Positions 15,063 through 24,093 are shown, counted from the first letter of the stretch. The stretch is 64,000 nt of DNA from Stutzerimonas kunmingensis (GCF_900114065.1 NZ_FORS01000001.1:124001-188000), one strand, 5' to 3'. A program made the numbers and translations. Notes: generated by a model not told the origin, from the sequence alone.

Positions 15063-15908
15063 ATGCCCACTCTCGACTATTCGCCGCTCCCCAGGTCCCT
15101 GCAGCCGCTGTTGGTCAGGTTCTATAGAGCCCACAACAGCCGTAACCGCATACGTCCCGAGGCCACATGCTGGGTGGCCCGGCGCGGCGCTATCCTGGGT
15201 GGGCTCTGCCTGACGCCAGTAGCGGATGGGCATTTTCTGACCGGCTTGTTGGTGACCCCCTCAGAGCGGAGCCGCGGCATTGGCGCGCAGCTTGTACGCG
15301 AAGCGCTGATGTCGAACAGCGGACCGGTCTGGCTGTTCTGTAAACCGGAACTTCTGGATTTCTATACGCGACTTGGCTTCGTCATGACGGACCTGCTGCC
15401 TGACACCCTGGCCGACCGACTGGCCCGCTACCGACGGACCAAGGCACTGATTGCCCTGCTCAATGACCGAAGGATGATGCCAATGCCGGCTGCAACCCTG
15501 AACATCGCCATCGCCTGTCTGATCGACGAACGCGGACGCCTCCTGGTCGTGCGCAAACGCAGCACCCGCTTCTTCATGCTCCCCGGGGGCAAGGCAGAGC
15601 CGGGCGAAACACCTCTGCAAACCCTCAAGCGGGAGCTTCATGAAGAACTCGACCTGAGGCTCGAGGATGATGATCTCGAGTCGTTCGGGCATTTCTGCGC
15701 ACCGGCTGCCAACGAGCCGGACCATCAGGTGGAGGCGGATGTGTTCATCGGACGCCTGCCCCACGCAGTGAAGGCGCAGGCCGAACTGGAAGAACTGGGT
15801 TGGCTGGAGATCGCGCCATGCGCGAGGGAGGATGTGGCGCCGCTGTTGCGCAGGCATATCATGCCTGCGCTATTGATGCGTACGAAGGGGAAGGAACAAG
15901 CCGTCTGA
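15063..15908 (+). CDS. GNAT acetyltransferase-Nudix hydrolase fusion
   Basis: 281 residues with two catalytic domains. Residues 1-135 form a GNAT domain; the acetyl-CoA pyrophosphate loop is R-S-R-G-I-G (69-74), followed by FYTRLGFVMTD. Residues 146-275 form a Nudix domain with box GGKAEPGETPLQTLKRELHE and ELDL (175-197), matching GX5EX7REUXEE with the usual late Gly replaced by Asp. The two domains suggest coupled processing of a nucleotide-like or CoA-like metabolite, but the substrate is unknown. No frameshift is needed to join them. It is divergent from the symporter. Confidence 0.85.
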   Translation: MPTLDYSPLPRSLQPLLVRFYRAHNSRNRIRPEATCWVARRGAILGGLCLTPVADGHFLTGLLVTPSERSRGIGAQLVREALMSNSGPVWLFCKPELLDFYTRLGFVMTDLLPDTLADRLARYRRTKALIALLNDRRMMPMPAATLNIAIACLIDERGRLLVVRKRSTRFFMLPGGKAEPGETPLQTLKRELHEELDLRLEDDDLESFGHFCAPAANEPDHQVEADVFIGRLPHAVKAQAELEELGWLEIAPCAREDVAPLLRRHIMPALLMRTKGKEQAV

Positions 15909-15926
15909 GCGTGCGCCTCCGATTGA

Positions 15927-16064
15927 TCAGGGCGAGATCGGATCGCTGGCTGGAAAGGTTTCTTCGATAGCCTCATCGAGCTGATCTTCGTCAGCCTCAT
16001 CCGGCCGACGGGTCACGTCATCCTGCTCTTTGGTGGGCTGGTCGTTGTGCTGGTCGCCGTTCAT
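15927..16064 (-). CDS. Small acidic protein with DEAIEETFPASDP motif
   Basis: 45 residues, very acidic and without hydrophobic segments, so likely disordered until the C-terminal motif. The ending DEAIEETFPASDPISP belongs to a short motif (xEAxxESFPASDPPS) found in many small bacterial proteins of unknown function. GGAGAACCAC precedes the ATG at 16064; the open frame extends further upstream but has no other site. It lies downstream of the rsmZ terminator on the same strand. Confidence 0.65.
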   Translation of the reverse strand: MNGDQHNDQPTKEQDDVTRRPDEADEDQLDEAIEETFPASDPISP

Positions 16065-16139
16065 GTGGTTCTCCGCTGATGGACTGTTCCCATTAGGCCG
16101 TGCCCCGGCCACTCGGTTCAGCGGGAGTTTCTTGCAGGC

Positions 16140-16168
16140 AAAAAAAAGGGGCGGGTTTGACCCCGCCC
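16140..16168 (-). terminator. Rho-independent terminator of rsmZ
   Basis: On the minus strand, GGGCGGG pairs with CCCGCCC (16149-16155 with 16162-16168) around a six-base loop, and is followed by an uninterrupted run of eight T. This is the strongest intrinsic terminator in the window. Confidence 0.9.
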
Positions 16169-16274
16169 GCCTCCTTCCTTGTTCCCTGTATCCCTTCTCA
16201 TCTTCCTGGATGACACCGCTTCCTGCGGCGGTCCTTGACCTTCATCCTGAAGGCCGCGCTAATCCCTGAGCACG
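16140..16274 (-). ncRNA. rsmZ: RsmZ-type regulatory small RNA
   Basis: A predicted RNA of about 130 nucleotides. It carries about nine GGA motifs, most as A/C-GGA in short loops (CAGGGA, CAGGA, AAGGA, CCAGGA), which is the hallmark of RNAs that titrate RsmA/CsrA. Its place just downstream of rpoS on the same strand matches rsmZ in other Pseudomonas. A sigma-70 promoter, a GacA-type site about 170-190 bases upstream and a strong terminator frame it. The start at about 16274 is estimated from the -10 box. It would relieve RsmA repression when the GacS/GacA system is active. Confidence 0.85.
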
Positions 16275-16280
16275 GGTGCG

Positions 16281-16308
16281 ATATTAATGATCGGCGTGAC
16301 GACAACAA
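16281..16308 (-). promoter_or_regulatory. Promoter of rsmZ
   Basis: On the minus strand TTGTTG (16303-16308) is separated by 16 bases from TAATAT (16281-16286). The predicted start, about seven bases further on, agrees with the first GGA hairpin of the RNA. Confidence 0.65.
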
Positions 16309-16446
16309 GCTGTGGCATCCAGCCGCAGCACTGCCTGGCCCATCCAGAGCATCTAATAAGTTCTATAAAAATCAGTAAGTTGCGTAGTGAGCCGGGCATA
16401 AATCGCCGGTCGCCGTAGCTGTTTCGCGGGCTTTGCTTACAACGCT

Positions 16447-16464
16447 TGTAAGCAAATGCGTACA
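16447..16464. promoter_or_regulatory. GacA-type upstream activating sequence for rsmZ
   Basis: TGTAAG-N6-CGTACA differs by one base from the consensus TGTAAG-N6-CTTACA. It overlaps a second perfect inverted repeat, GCTTACAA-N3-TTGTAAGC. Its distance of about 170-190 bases from the rsmZ start matches the position of this site in other pseudomonads. Confidence 0.75.
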
Positions 16465-16606
16465 CAGGGAGAGGACAACCAGGAAAATCGACCGCGGCGG
16501 ATTAAGCCAAGGGATCGACCCAGGCCGCGTGTGTAAGGGGTCAGGAAGAGTGCAGCAGCGGCGGGATTGTCGTCGGGCCCGGCAACCAGACCCGACGACA
16601 TTGATG

Positions 16607-17602
16607 TCACTGGAACAGCGCGTCGCTCGACAGGCCGTTACGCTCGAGAATCTCGCGCAGACGGCGCAGCGCCTCCACCTGAATCTGGCGAACACGCTCG
16701 CGGGTCAGGCCGATCTCCTGCCCCACCTCCTCCAGCGTCGAAGCTTCATGGCCGCGCAGGCCAAAACGACGGATAACCACCTCCCGCTGCTTTTCGGACA
16801 GATCAGACAGCCATTGGTCGATGCTGTTGGACAGATCGTCATCCAGCAGGAGCTCGCAAGGATCGGTCGGGCGATCGTCGGTCAGTGTATCGAGCAGCGT
16901 CTTGTCCGTGTCCGGGCCAAGCGACACATCCACCGAAGTGACGCGTTCGTTGAGCCCGAGCATGCGCTTGACCTCACCGACCGGCTTCTCCAGCAGGTTG
17001 GCGATCTCTTCAGGGCTGGGTTCGTGGTCGAGCTTCTGGGTCAGCTCGCGAGCGGCCCGGAGGTAGACGTTCAATTCCTTGACCACATGAATCGGCAGGC
17101 GAATCGTGCGGGTCTGATTCATGATCGCCCGTTCGATGGTCTGTCGAATCCACCAGGTGGCATAGGTGGAAAAACGGAAGCCGCGCTCGGGGTCGAATTT
17201 CTCCACCGCGCGAATCAGACCGAGATTGCCCTCCTCGACCAGATCGAGCAGGGAAAGACCGCGATTGACGTAGCGTCGGGCGATCTTCACCACCAGGCGA
17301 AGGTTGCTTTCGATCATGCGCTTGCGCCCCGCCGGATCGCCTTTCTGCGCCAAACGCGCGAAATGCACTTCTTCTTCGGGGGTCAGGAGGGGGGAGAAAC
17401 CGATTTCGTTGAGATACAACTGGGTTGCATCTAGCGCCCGGTTGTAGTCGATGAACTTGTGCTGTTTGCTGGATGTGGCCTTGGGTCTGCCTGCACTGGC
17501 AGCCTTGGTCACTTTGTCTTTCTGGTCGAAGTGGATCGGCGTTTCCATGAGCAGAACCGCATCGTCGACGTCAAACTCCAGCGCGTGGTCTTTAAGTGCC
17601 AT
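16607..17602 (-). CDS. rpoS: RNA polymerase sigma factor RpoS (sigma-38)
   Basis: 331 residues, the master sigma factor of stationary phase and general stress. Region 1.2 ([20 protein letters not shown]), region 2 ([20 protein letters not shown] and [18 protein letters not shown]), region 3 and the region 4 helix-turn-helix ([20 protein letters not shown]) are intact and almost identical to P. aeruginosa RpoS. The ATG at 17602 ([10 protein letters not shown]) is chosen over 17674 by homology and AGGACAAGAATAAA upstream. It follows nlpD on the same strand; in relatives the main rpoS promoter lies inside nlpD. Confidence 0.97.
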   Translation of the reverse strand: MALKDHALEFDVDDAVLLMETPIHFDQKDKVTKAASAGRPKATSSKQHKFIDYNRALDATQLYLNEIGFSPLLTPEEEVHFARLAQKGDPAGRKRMIESNLRLVVKIARRYVNRGLSLLDLVEEGNLGLIRAVEKFDPERGFRFSTYATWWIRQTIERAIMNQTRTIRLPIHVVKELNVYLRAARELTQKLDHEPSPEEIANLLEKPVGEVKRMLGLNERVTSVDVSLGPDTDKTLLDTLTDDRPTDPCELLLDDDLSNSIDQWLSDLSEKQREVVIRRFGLRGHEASTLEEVGQEIGLTRERVRQIQVEALRRLREILERNGLSSDALFQ

Positions 17603-17702
17603 TTTATTCTTGTCCTGTTCCGGGTTCGACAACAGGCCCAAGCGACGCGGGTCCCTGGCTACGCTCAAGCCCAACCTAGTGCTGGAACAGGCAGGCGACA
17701 GG

Positions 17703-18554
17703 TCAACGTCTTGGCAGGTATTGCAGCGGGTCTACGGGTTTGCCCTGGCGACGAATCTCGAAATGCAGCTTCACCCGGTCGGTTCCCGTCGATCCCATCT
17801 CGGCGATACTTTGCCCAGCCTTGACTTGTTGACCCTCCCGCACCAGCAGCCTGCGGTTGTGTCCGTAGGCGCTTACATAGGTATCGCTGTGCTTGATGAT
17901 CACAAGTTCGCCGTAACCCCGTAATCCACTGCCGGCGTACACAACAGTCCCATCAGAAGCAGCCAGGACAGGCTGTCCCAAATCCCCAGCGATATCAATT
18001 CCTTTATTCAAACTACCGTTTGAGGAAAAACGACCGATGATCGTGCCGTTCGCTGGCCATGCCCAACCGCTTGCAGAGCGGGTCACAGGCGTAACCGGAG
18101 TGCGCGCCGGCTGGCTAACCGCGGGCTTAGGTTGTGTGGTGATCGCCGGCTGGCGCGGCACCGGATTGGCGACCACGACCGGGGTGGATGGGGCGGGACT
18201 GGAAGAAGGCTTGGGCACCGGCTGCGGGGTAGCAGCGGCCGTTCGGGTGGCGCCGCCGCTAAAGCGAATCCGCTGACCGGGATAGATGACATGCGGCGGC
18301 TGAATGCCGTTTACGCGGGCCAGATCGCGCCAGTCCCAGCCGAAGCGGAAAGCGATGGACCACAGCGTGTCGCCGCGGCGCACGATGTACTGCCCGCTGG
18401 TGACACGATCACGCTGGTTGCGATCGACGACCTGCACACCACCGCCCGGAGGCGAGGATGCGCAACCGACCAGCGTGCCGGCGATCACCAGCACGCCGAC
18501 CATCGAGCGGACCAAAGGGTCGCGAATCCACCGCCGTACTGCTGTGAGCCTCAA
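17703..18554 (-). CDS. nlpD: NlpD-type lipoprotein (LysM and degenerate M23 domain)
   Basis: 283 residues. A lipobox (GTLVGC, Cys about 31) predicts an outer-membrane lipoprotein. A LysM domain follows ([20 protein letters not shown]), then a Pro/Thr-rich linker, then a peptidase M23 domain from about residue 165. The M23 zinc residues are lost (NKGID in place of HxGxD, KLHFEIR in place of HxH), as in E. coli NlpD, which activates the amidase AmiC for daughter cell separation. The start codon is TTG with GGGAG well placed. It precedes rpoS in the usual way. Confidence 0.92.
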   Translation of the reverse strand: MRLTAVRRWIRDPLVRSMVGVLVIAGTLVGCASSPPGGGVQVVDRNQRDRVTSGQYIVRRGDTLWSIAFRFGWDWRDLARVNGIQPPHVIYPGQRIRFSGGATRTAAATPQPVPKPSSSPAPSTPVVVANPVPRQPAITTQPKPAVSQPARTPVTPVTRSASGWAWPANGTIIGRFSSNGSLNKGIDIAGDLGQPVLAASDGTVVYAGSGLRGYGELVIIKHSDTYVSAYGHNRRLLVREGQQVKAGQSIAEMGSTGTDRVKLHFEIRRQGKPVDPLQYLPRR

Positions 18555-18582
18555 TGCCCGCTCCCTTTCATAGACACGTGCG

Positions 18583-19518
18583 TCAAACGCCTTCCGTCAT
18601 CGGCTGGCGTCGCCCGGCGAACCACTCGAGACCCAGCACCAGGACGATGCCGCCCACGGCCAGCAGTATGGCCAGCAGCAACTGTGGGTCCTGGCCAGTC
18701 AGATCGCCATAGGCGCCGGGCAGCAGATTCTGCTGCAGGACCGGAACGTTCTCGCCGCTGGAGTTGGTACGCCAGGTCAGCGTTTCTTTCCACGGCCAGA
18801 CCTTGTTCAGCGAGCCGAGCATTAATCCGGTCAGAAACGCCAGGGTCAGGTCGCGCCAGCGCTTGAGCAGCCAGCTGAGGAACTTGGCAAAGCTGAGCAG
18901 ACCCACCAGGCAACCGGCAGCGAAGATCGCCATCACGCCGATATCGAAGTTCTTTACCGCACCCAGCACCACCGGATACAGCCCCAGCAAGACGAGGATG
19001 AAGCTGCCGGATATCCCCGGAAGGATCATGGCGCAGATGGCGATGGCACCGGCGAAGAACAGGCTCAGGCCGTCACTGCTCCATTGCACCGGGGCCGCCA
19101 CCGTTATCCAGTAGGCGAAACCGATACCCAGGCAGAAACTCACCAGCCGCGACAGGTTGCGCCGCTGGATCTCCTTGCCCACCAGATGCACGGAAACCAG
19201 GATCAGGCCGAAGAAGAAGGACCAAACGGGAATCGGATGCTCTTCCAGCAGGAAGGTAATCAGCCTGGCCAGGCTGAGGATGCTGGTCAGGATGCCGGCA
19301 AACAGCACCACCAGAAAACTGCCGTTGGCGGTCTTCCACGCCTCGGCGACGCGCCCCCGCAGCAACGGGCGGATGGCATAGGGCACCGCACTGATCGAAC
19401 GCAGCAGCTCGTCGTAGATGCCGGTGATGAAAGCCACCGTACCGCCCGAGACACCGGGCACCACATCCGCTGCGCCCATGGCCATGCCCTTGGCGTACAA
19501 CAATAAAGCGTCTTTCAT
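18583..19518 (-). CDS. popT: DUF368 family membrane protein (PopT-type undecaprenyl phosphate translocase)
   Basis: 311 residues with about nine membrane helices. Two inverted glycine-rich motifs mark DUF368: GAADVVPGVSGGTVAFITGI near residue 16 and ICAMILPGISGSFILVLLG near residue 160. Members were recently shown to return the lipid carrier undecaprenyl phosphate across the inner membrane, a role shared with DedA proteins. It lies between pcm and nlpD on the same strand, where P. aeruginosa has none as far as I recall. Uptake of the carrier made by UppS, encoded at 50891-51652, links it to the envelope cluster. Confidence 0.88.
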   Translation of the reverse strand: MKDALLLYAKGMAMGAADVVPGVSGGTVAFITGIYDELLRSISAVPYAIRPLLRGRVAEAWKTANGSFLVVLFAGILTSILSLARLITFLLEEHPIPVWSFFFGLILVSVHLVGKEIQRRNLSRLVSFCLGIGFAYWITVAAPVQWSSDGLSLFFAGAIAICAMILPGISGSFILVLLGLYPVVLGAVKNFDIGVMAIFAAGCLVGLLSFAKFLSWLLKRWRDLTLAFLTGLMLGSLNKVWPWKETLTWRTNSSGENVPVLQQNLLPGAYGDLTGQDPQLLLAILLAVGGIVLVLGLEWFAGRRQPMTEGV

Positions 19519-19537
19519 GCTTTCTTCCGCTGAATGA

Positions 19538-20173
19538 TCAAATCACGGGGCCATTGAGCAGCGGCACGAAACGTACGGTATCCAGAAGATGACGCGAAAA
19601 GCCGTTCTCCTCTCGAATGATCAGCATGAGTTGCTGGACCTCGCCGGCCCCTACCGGGATCACCAGACGCCCACCGGGCGCCAACTGATCGAGCAGGGCC
19701 TGCGGCACATCAGCTGCCGCTGCGGTGACGATGATCCCGTTGTAAGGCGCCAATGCTGGCCAGCCTTCCCAACCATCGCCCCAGCGAAAGACCACATTGC
19801 GCAGCTTGAGTTCGGCGAGGCGCTCCTTGGCTCGGTCCTGCAGCGCCTGAATGCGCTCGACCGAGAAGACCCGCTCGACCAGCTGCGCCAGCACGGCGGT
19901 CTGGTAGCCGGAGCCGGTCCCGATTTCGAGAACCTTGTCCAGCGGCCCGTCGGCCAGCAGCAGCTCGCTCATGCGTGCAACCATGAACGGCTGGGAAATG
20001 GTCTGGTTGTGTCCGATCGGCAGCGCCGTATCTTCATAGGCACGGTGCGCCAGGGCTTCGTCTACGAACAGATGACGTGGCGTGCGGCGGATGACTTCGA
20101 GCACCTGGGCGCTGGAAAGACCTTCCTCGTACAGGCGCTGGATGAGGCGATCACGGGTGCGTTGGGAGGTCAT
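19538..20173 (-). CDS. pcm: Protein-L-isoaspartate O-methyltransferase
   Basis: 211 residues. Pcm uses S-adenosylmethionine to methylate L-isoaspartyl residues so that damaged proteins are repaired. The SAM motif [17 protein letters not shown] lies near residue 80, preceded by [13 protein letters not shown]; motif III is [11 protein letters not shown]. The ATG at 20173 ([11 protein letters not shown]) matches P. aeruginosa Pcm. A GTG at 20215, which overlaps the surE stop, would add 14 residues and is the alternative for translational coupling. The surE-pcm pair is conserved in gammaproteobacteria. Confidence 0.95.
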   Translation of the reverse strand: MTSQRTRDRLIQRLYEEGLSSAQVLEVIRRTPRHLFVDEALAHRAYEDTALPIGHNQTISQPFMVARMSELLLADGPLDKVLEIGTGSGYQTAVLAQLVERVFSVERIQALQDRAKERLAELKLRNVVFRWGDGWEGWPALAPYNGIIVTAAAADVPQALLDQLAPGGRLVIPVGAGEVQQLMLIIREENGFSRHLLDTVRFVPLLNGPVI

Positions 20174-20211
20174 TCCCGACCCATGCAGCAGGCTGTCTTG
20201 TTCGCGATGTC

Positions 20212-20961
20212 TCACAGCACGTTCTCCAGCCAGCTCTCGAGACCGTTGAAGGCCTCATGAAAAGTTCGATCCAGCTGCAGCGGGGTAATCGATACGTAAC
20301 CCTGCATCACCGCATGAAAATCGGTACCCGGTCCGCCATCCTCGACGTCCCCGGCCACGGATATCCAGTAGCCCTCCTTGCCCCGAGGGTTGGCCTGTTT
20401 GACCGGCGGCTTGGCACGGCTGCGATGTCCCAGACGAGTGAGCTGGATACCACGAATGTGATCAAGCGGCAGGTTCGGCACGTTGACGCTGAGCACCGTG
20501 CGCGGCGGCACTTCGAGCTGGTCGTGCTTCTCCACCAGCAGGCGCGCGATATGCGCAGCGGTCGGCAGGTTTTCCGTCGAGCGGGAGACCAGCGAGAAGG
20601 CAAAGGCCGGGCGGCCGGTGAAGCGGCCTTCGATGGCCGCGGCGACCGTGCCGGAATAGAGCACATCGTCACCCAGATTGGCGCCGAGGTTGATGCCCGA
20701 AACCACCATGTGCGGTGTTTCTTCGAGCAGCCCGTTCAGGCCCAGATGCACGCAATCGGTGGGCGAGCCGTTCAGCCCGATGAAGCCGTTCGGCATGCTG
20801 ACAGGATGAAGCGGGCGGTCCAGGGTAAGGGCGCTGCTGGCGCCGCTCATGTCCTGGATCGGGGCTACCACCTTGCACTCGGCATAGTCGGCCAGCGCGT
20901 CATAAAGCGCGGCGAGCCCGGGTGCATACACCCCGTCGTCGTTGGCGATCAGAATACGCAT
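20212..20961 (-). CDS. surE: 5'/3'-nucleotidase SurE
   Basis: 249 residues. SurE is a metal-dependent survival-protein phosphatase for nucleoside monophosphates and short polyphosphate. The N-terminal metal site [13 protein letters not shown] (DD at 8-9) is intact, as are [20 protein letters not shown] with the conserved Asn and the central STxxAA-like region. Its ATG overlaps the truD stop by one base, so the ispF-truD-surE-pcm genes read as one operon. Confidence 0.97.
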   Translation of the reverse strand: MRILIANDDGVYAPGLAALYDALADYAECKVVAPIQDMSGASSALTLDRPLHPVSMPNGFIGLNGSPTDCVHLGLNGLLEETPHMVVSGINLGANLGDDVLYSGTVAAAIEGRFTGRPAFAFSLVSRSTENLPTAAHIARLLVEKHDQLEVPPRTVLSVNVPNLPLDHIRGIQLTRLGHRSRAKPPVKQANPRGKEGYWISVAGDVEDGGPGTDFHAVMQGYVSITPLQLDRTFHEAFNGLESWLENVL

Positions 20962-22001
20962 CAGATGTCCGTCTGCCCTGCCAGGCTGACCAGCTCACGC
21001 ACCACGGCGGTGGCGAAGCATCCGGTCGGCAGGACGAATTCCAGTTGCAGAATGTAAGGCTCGGGATAATGCCACGACAAACCGCCGATGGGGAGGCGAA
21101 GAATGCGCCGTTCGTGCTTCATTCCTGCCTGCGCCAACCAATTGACGACCGCGGGTTCAGTTTCGGCGACGGCGTTTTCCAGTGCCTGAATTTCGTCACC
21201 TGCTGGAGAGCGTTCCATGCCCCATAAAGGGCCGGTCGGATGCAGATCCAGAATCGTCAGGCGCGGGTCGTCGCACTCCTCCGGCCCGGCCGGGAAAAAG
21301 CTGCGGCTGTCGGTGAACGCCAGAAGATCGCCTACCCGTGCCTGATCCCAGCTGCCATCCCCAACCCGTTCGGCGAGCACACGATTGAACAGGTAACTGC
21401 GACCAGCCGAAAGCAGCCGCGAACGCATGTTGCGCTGCTCCGGAAGCTCACCTTTCGCCGCGAAGTGCCGTGCACCGTGCAGGTTGCTGCCCTCATAGCC
21501 GAAACGCTGCAGGCCGAAGTAATTCGGCACGCCGGAGGCCTTGATCCGCTCCAGCCGCTCATCCAGCGCGGCATGTTCACCGCGCAGCTCCGTCAAGCGT
21601 AGGCGGAAGCCATTGGCCGAGTGCGCGCCGCGCTGCAGCTTACGCTGATGCCGGGTGCGCTTGAGGATCGCCAGGCCGTCGCTCTCGGCAGCGGCAAGAT
21701 CCGGATCACTCTTGCCCGGCAGATGCAGGCTGAACCACTGGCGAGTCAATGCCTGGCGGTCCTTGAGCCCGGCGTAGCTGATCATCTTCAGCGGCACGCC
21801 AGCGGCGCGGGCGATGCGTTTGGCGGCTTCCTCGGTGTTCAGATTGCGCTTTTCCACCCACAACCAGAGGTGCTCGCCTTCGCCGGACAGCGGGATATCG
21901 AGCACTTCATCGACCTGAAAATCCTCGGCAACCGCTTTCAGCACCGCACTGCCACAGGGCTCGCCATGGGCGCGCGGCCCGAGCAGCTGATCTTCGGTCA
22001 T
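20961..22001 (-). CDS. truD: tRNA pseudouridine(13) synthase
   Basis: 346 residues. TruD makes pseudouridine at position 13 of tRNA-Glu. The catalytic Asp is in [15 protein letters not shown] near residue 80, and the family-specific [13 protein letters not shown] and FNRVLAERV segments follow, with the TRUD insertion domain between. Its ATG overlaps the ispF stop as ATGA, indicating coupling. Confidence 0.96.
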   Translation of the reverse strand: MTEDQLLGPRAHGEPCGSAVLKAVAEDFQVDEVLDIPLSGEGEHLWLWVEKRNLNTEEAAKRIARAAGVPLKMISYAGLKDRQALTRQWFSLHLPGKSDPDLAAAESDGLAILKRTRHQRKLQRGAHSANGFRLRLTELRGEHAALDERLERIKASGVPNYFGLQRFGYEGSNLHGARHFAAKGELPEQRNMRSRLLSAGRSYLFNRVLAERVGDGSWDQARVGDLLAFTDSRSFFPAGPEECDDPRLTILDLHPTGPLWGMERSPAGDEIQALENAVAETEPAVVNWLAQAGMKHERRILRLPIGGLSWHYPEPYILQLEFVLPTGCFATAVVRELVSLAGQTDI

Positions 22002-22471
22002 GCGCGGACCAGCAAGGCAACCGCGTGAACGGCGATCCCCTCCTCACGCCCGGTGAAACCCAGCTTCTCGGTCGTGGTGGCCTTGACGTTGACCTGGTCC
22101 AGCTCGACCTGCAGGTCGGCCGCGATCAACGCGCGCATGCAGTCGATGTGCGGTGCCATCTTCGGCGCCTGGGCGATGATGGTGGCGTCGACATTGCCGA
22201 CGACGTATCCCTTGGCCTGGACCTGGACGAGCACATGGCGCAGCAAAGCGCGGCTGTCAGCGCCCTTGAATTGCGGGTCGGTGTCCGGGAAGTGCTTGCC
22301 GATATCGCCCAGCGCAGCGGCACCGAGCAACGCGTCACTCAAGGCATGCAGCAGCACGTCACCGTCGGAATGAGCCAACAGCCCAAACCTGTGTGGAATC
22401 CGCACGCCGCCAAGCGTGATGTGATCGCCCTCGCCGAAGCGGTGCACGTCGTAACCGTGGCCGATACGCAT
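21998..22471 (-). CDS. ispF: 2-C-methyl-D-erythritol 2,4-cyclodiphosphate synthase
   Basis: 157 residues, the normal length. IspF catalyses ring closure in the non-mevalonate isoprenoid pathway. The zinc site is visible in [13 protein letters not shown] (Asp and His), with [20 protein letters not shown] and the C-terminal [17 protein letters not shown] that binds the cytidine ring. The start at 22471 is set by homology; the frame stays open for 800 bases upstream in antisense to xenB. It heads the truD-surE-pcm run, while ispD lies at 29019, separated by accessory genes. Confidence 0.97.
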   Translation of the reverse strand: MRIGHGYDVHRFGEGDHITLGGVRIPHRFGLLAHSDGDVLLHALSDALLGAAALGDIGKHFPDTDPQFKGADSRALLRHVLVQVQAKGYVVGNVDATIIAQAPKMAPHIDCMRALIAADLQVELDQVNVKATTTEKLGFTGREEGIAVHAVALLVRA

Positions 22472-22592
22472 AGATGCAAAACCCTGAAAATCTCGAGGCG
22501 GCGATTCTACAGGAGCCGGGTGCTGCTTGAGTGTCAGCGGCACCTCCCGATCATCGATACAGCCAATAACCACCATCAGTCGAATCGATCTC

Positions 22593-22635
22593 ATATCGGA
22601 AAACAACGATATATAGTTCGCCTCATTCCGATATA
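22593..22635. promoter_or_regulatory. Candidate ArsR-family operator
   Basis: ATATCG (22593-22598) and CGATAT (22607-22612) form a perfect inverted repeat with an eight-base spacer; a third CGATATA half-site lies at 22629-22635. It sits 18-60 bases before the ArsR gene, the expected place for autoregulation, and in the shared region with ispF. Confidence 0.6.
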
Positions 22636-22652
22636 CAGCCCAGAGCCATCCC

Positions 22653-22955
22653 ATGCCGGACGACTTCGACGACATCATCAAGGCCCTCGCCCACCCGCTG
22701 CGTCGCGACATCCTGCGCTGGCTGAAGGAGCCGCAGCGATATTTCTCCGAGCAGCACCATTCGCTGGAAAACGGCGTCTGTGCCGGGCAGATCGACCAGC
22801 GTGCCGGCCTGTCGCAGTCAACCGTATCGGCCCATCTGGCGACCCTGCAGAAAGCCGGGCTGATCACCAGCCAAAAGGTCGGCCAGTGGCACTTCTTCAA
22901 GCGCAACGACGCGATCATCGAGTCGTTCGTCGAGCGCATCGGCCAGGAACTCTGA
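22653..22955 (+). CDS. ArsR/SmtB family transcriptional regulator
   Basis: 100 residues, a winged helix-turn-helix repressor. The start [20 protein letters not shown] is typical; the recognition helix is [20 protein letters not shown] (51-70), then the wing [11 protein letters not shown]. The metal-binding Cys pair of ArsR/SmtB sensors (CxC in the recognition region) is absent; the single Cys is C43. A reactive electrophile or other small ligand is thus more likely than a metal, but this is inference. It lies 38 bases before xenB and probably controls that gene and itself. Confidence 0.9.
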   Translation: MPDDFDDIIKALAHPLRRDILRWLKEPQRYFSEQHHSLENGVCAGQIDQRAGLSQSTVSAHLATLQKAGLITSQKVGQWHFFKRNDAIIESFVERIGQEL

Positions 22956-22993
22956 GTCCCTTTTCGCACCACCAGTAAAGGAGCGGTATTGCT

Positions 22994-24043
22994 ATGCCCA
23001 CACTTTTCGACCCGATCAAGATCGGCGATCTGGAACTGAACAACCGCGTCATCATGGCTCCCCTGACCCGCTGCCGCGCCGAGCCCGGCCGCGTTCCCGG
23101 CGACCTGATTGCCGAGTACTACGCCCAGCGCGCCGACGCCGGCCTGATCATCAGCGAAGCCACCTCCGTGACCCCGATGGGCGTCGGCTACCCGGACACC
23201 CCCGGCATCTGGTCCGCCGAGCAGATTCAGGGCTGGAAGAAGGTCACCGATGCGGTGCACGCCAAAGGCGGCAAGATCGTCCTGCAGCTCTGGCACGTCG
23301 GCCGTATCTCCGACCCGATCTACCTCGACGGCCAGCTACCGGTCGCACCCAGCGCCATCAAACCAGCCGGCCATGTCAGCCTGGTGCGACCAATGAAGGA
23401 TTACGAGACGCCTCGTGCGCTGGAAACCGCTGAGATTCCGGGCATCGTCGAGGCCTACCGCAAGGGTGCGGAGAACGCTAAGGAAGCTGGTTTCGATGGG
23501 GTCGAGATTCATGGCGCGAACGGCTATCTGCTCGACCAGTTCCTGCAGGACAGCACCAACCAGCGCAGTGACGCCTACGGTGGCGCGCTGGAAAACCGCG
23601 CCCGGCTGATGCTGGAAGTGACCGATGCCGCCATCTCCGTGTGGGGCGCAGGGCGTGTTGGCGTACACCTGGCGCCGCGTGCCGACTCCCATGACATGGG
23701 CGATTCCAACCGCGCCGAGACCTTTGGCTACGTTGCCGGTGAACTGGGCAAGCGCGGTATCGCCTTCATCTGCACTCGCGAAAAAGCCGGTGAAGACAGC
23801 CTCGGCCCACAGCTGAAGAAGATATTCGGTGGCATCTATATCGCCAACGAACGCTTCACCAAGGAACAGGCCAACGCCTGGCTGACTGAGGGCAAGGCCG
23901 ATGCCGTGGCCTTCGGCATCCCGTACATCGCCAACCCGGATCTTGTCGAGCGCCTGCGTCAGGACGCACCGCTGAACGAGCCGAAACCCGAGCTGTTCTA
24001 CGCCCAGGGCCCGGCTGGCTATACCGATTATCCGTCGCTCTAA
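22994..24043 (+). CDS. xenB: Old Yellow Enzyme family alkene reductase (XenB-like)
   Basis: 349 residues, the same length as P. putida XenB, to which the sequence reads very close. It is a TIM-barrel FMN oxidoreductase that reduces activated alkenes, nitro compounds and nitrate esters with NADPH. Visible features are [45 protein letters not shown], the substrate-binding [15 protein letters not shown] with the His-Asn pair near residue 175, and [26 protein letters not shown] precedes the ATG. It is the second gene of a two-gene unit with the ArsR regulator and has its own terminator. Confidence 0.93.
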   Translation: MPTLFDPIKIGDLELNNRVIMAPLTRCRAEPGRVPGDLIAEYYAQRADAGLIISEATSVTPMGVGYPDTPGIWSAEQIQGWKKVTDAVHAKGGKIVLQLWHVGRISDPIYLDGQLPVAPSAIKPAGHVSLVRPMKDYETPRALETAEIPGIVEAYRKGAENAKEAGFDGVEIHGANGYLLDQFLQDSTNQRSDAYGGALENRARLMLEVTDAAISVWGAGRVGVHLAPRADSHDMGDSNRAETFGYVAGELGKRGIAFICTREKAGEDSLGPQLKKIFGGIYIANERFTKEQANAWLTEGKADAVAFGIPYIANPDLVERLRQDAPLNEPKPELFYAQGPAGYTDYPSL

Positions 24044-24060
24044 GCTCCTGGCGATGGAAA

Positions 24061-24093
24061 GGCCCGACCGGCATGTCCGGACGGGCCTTTTTT
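24061..24093 (+). terminator. Rho-independent terminator of xenB
   Basis: GGCCCG-A-CCGG pairs with CCGG-A-CGGGCC around a five-base loop and is followed by six T. It begins 17 bases after the xenB stop. Confidence 0.9.

Noticed and set aside
8381..16100. A KomA-type adenosine deaminase near the HAM1/SIR2 pair
   Set aside because: All genes from 8381 to 16100 were read; none has a deaminase motif. The nearest nucleotide-active proteins are the Nudix fusion and the HNH protein, which are not in the same transcription unit.
16081..16100. GGACTGTTCCC resembling the ends of the inverted-repeat elements
   Set aside because: Only about ten bases match and no partner terminus lies within 300 bases.
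16433..17434. Plus-strand open frame of 333 codons
   Set aside because: It is antisense to rpoS, which is unmistakable.
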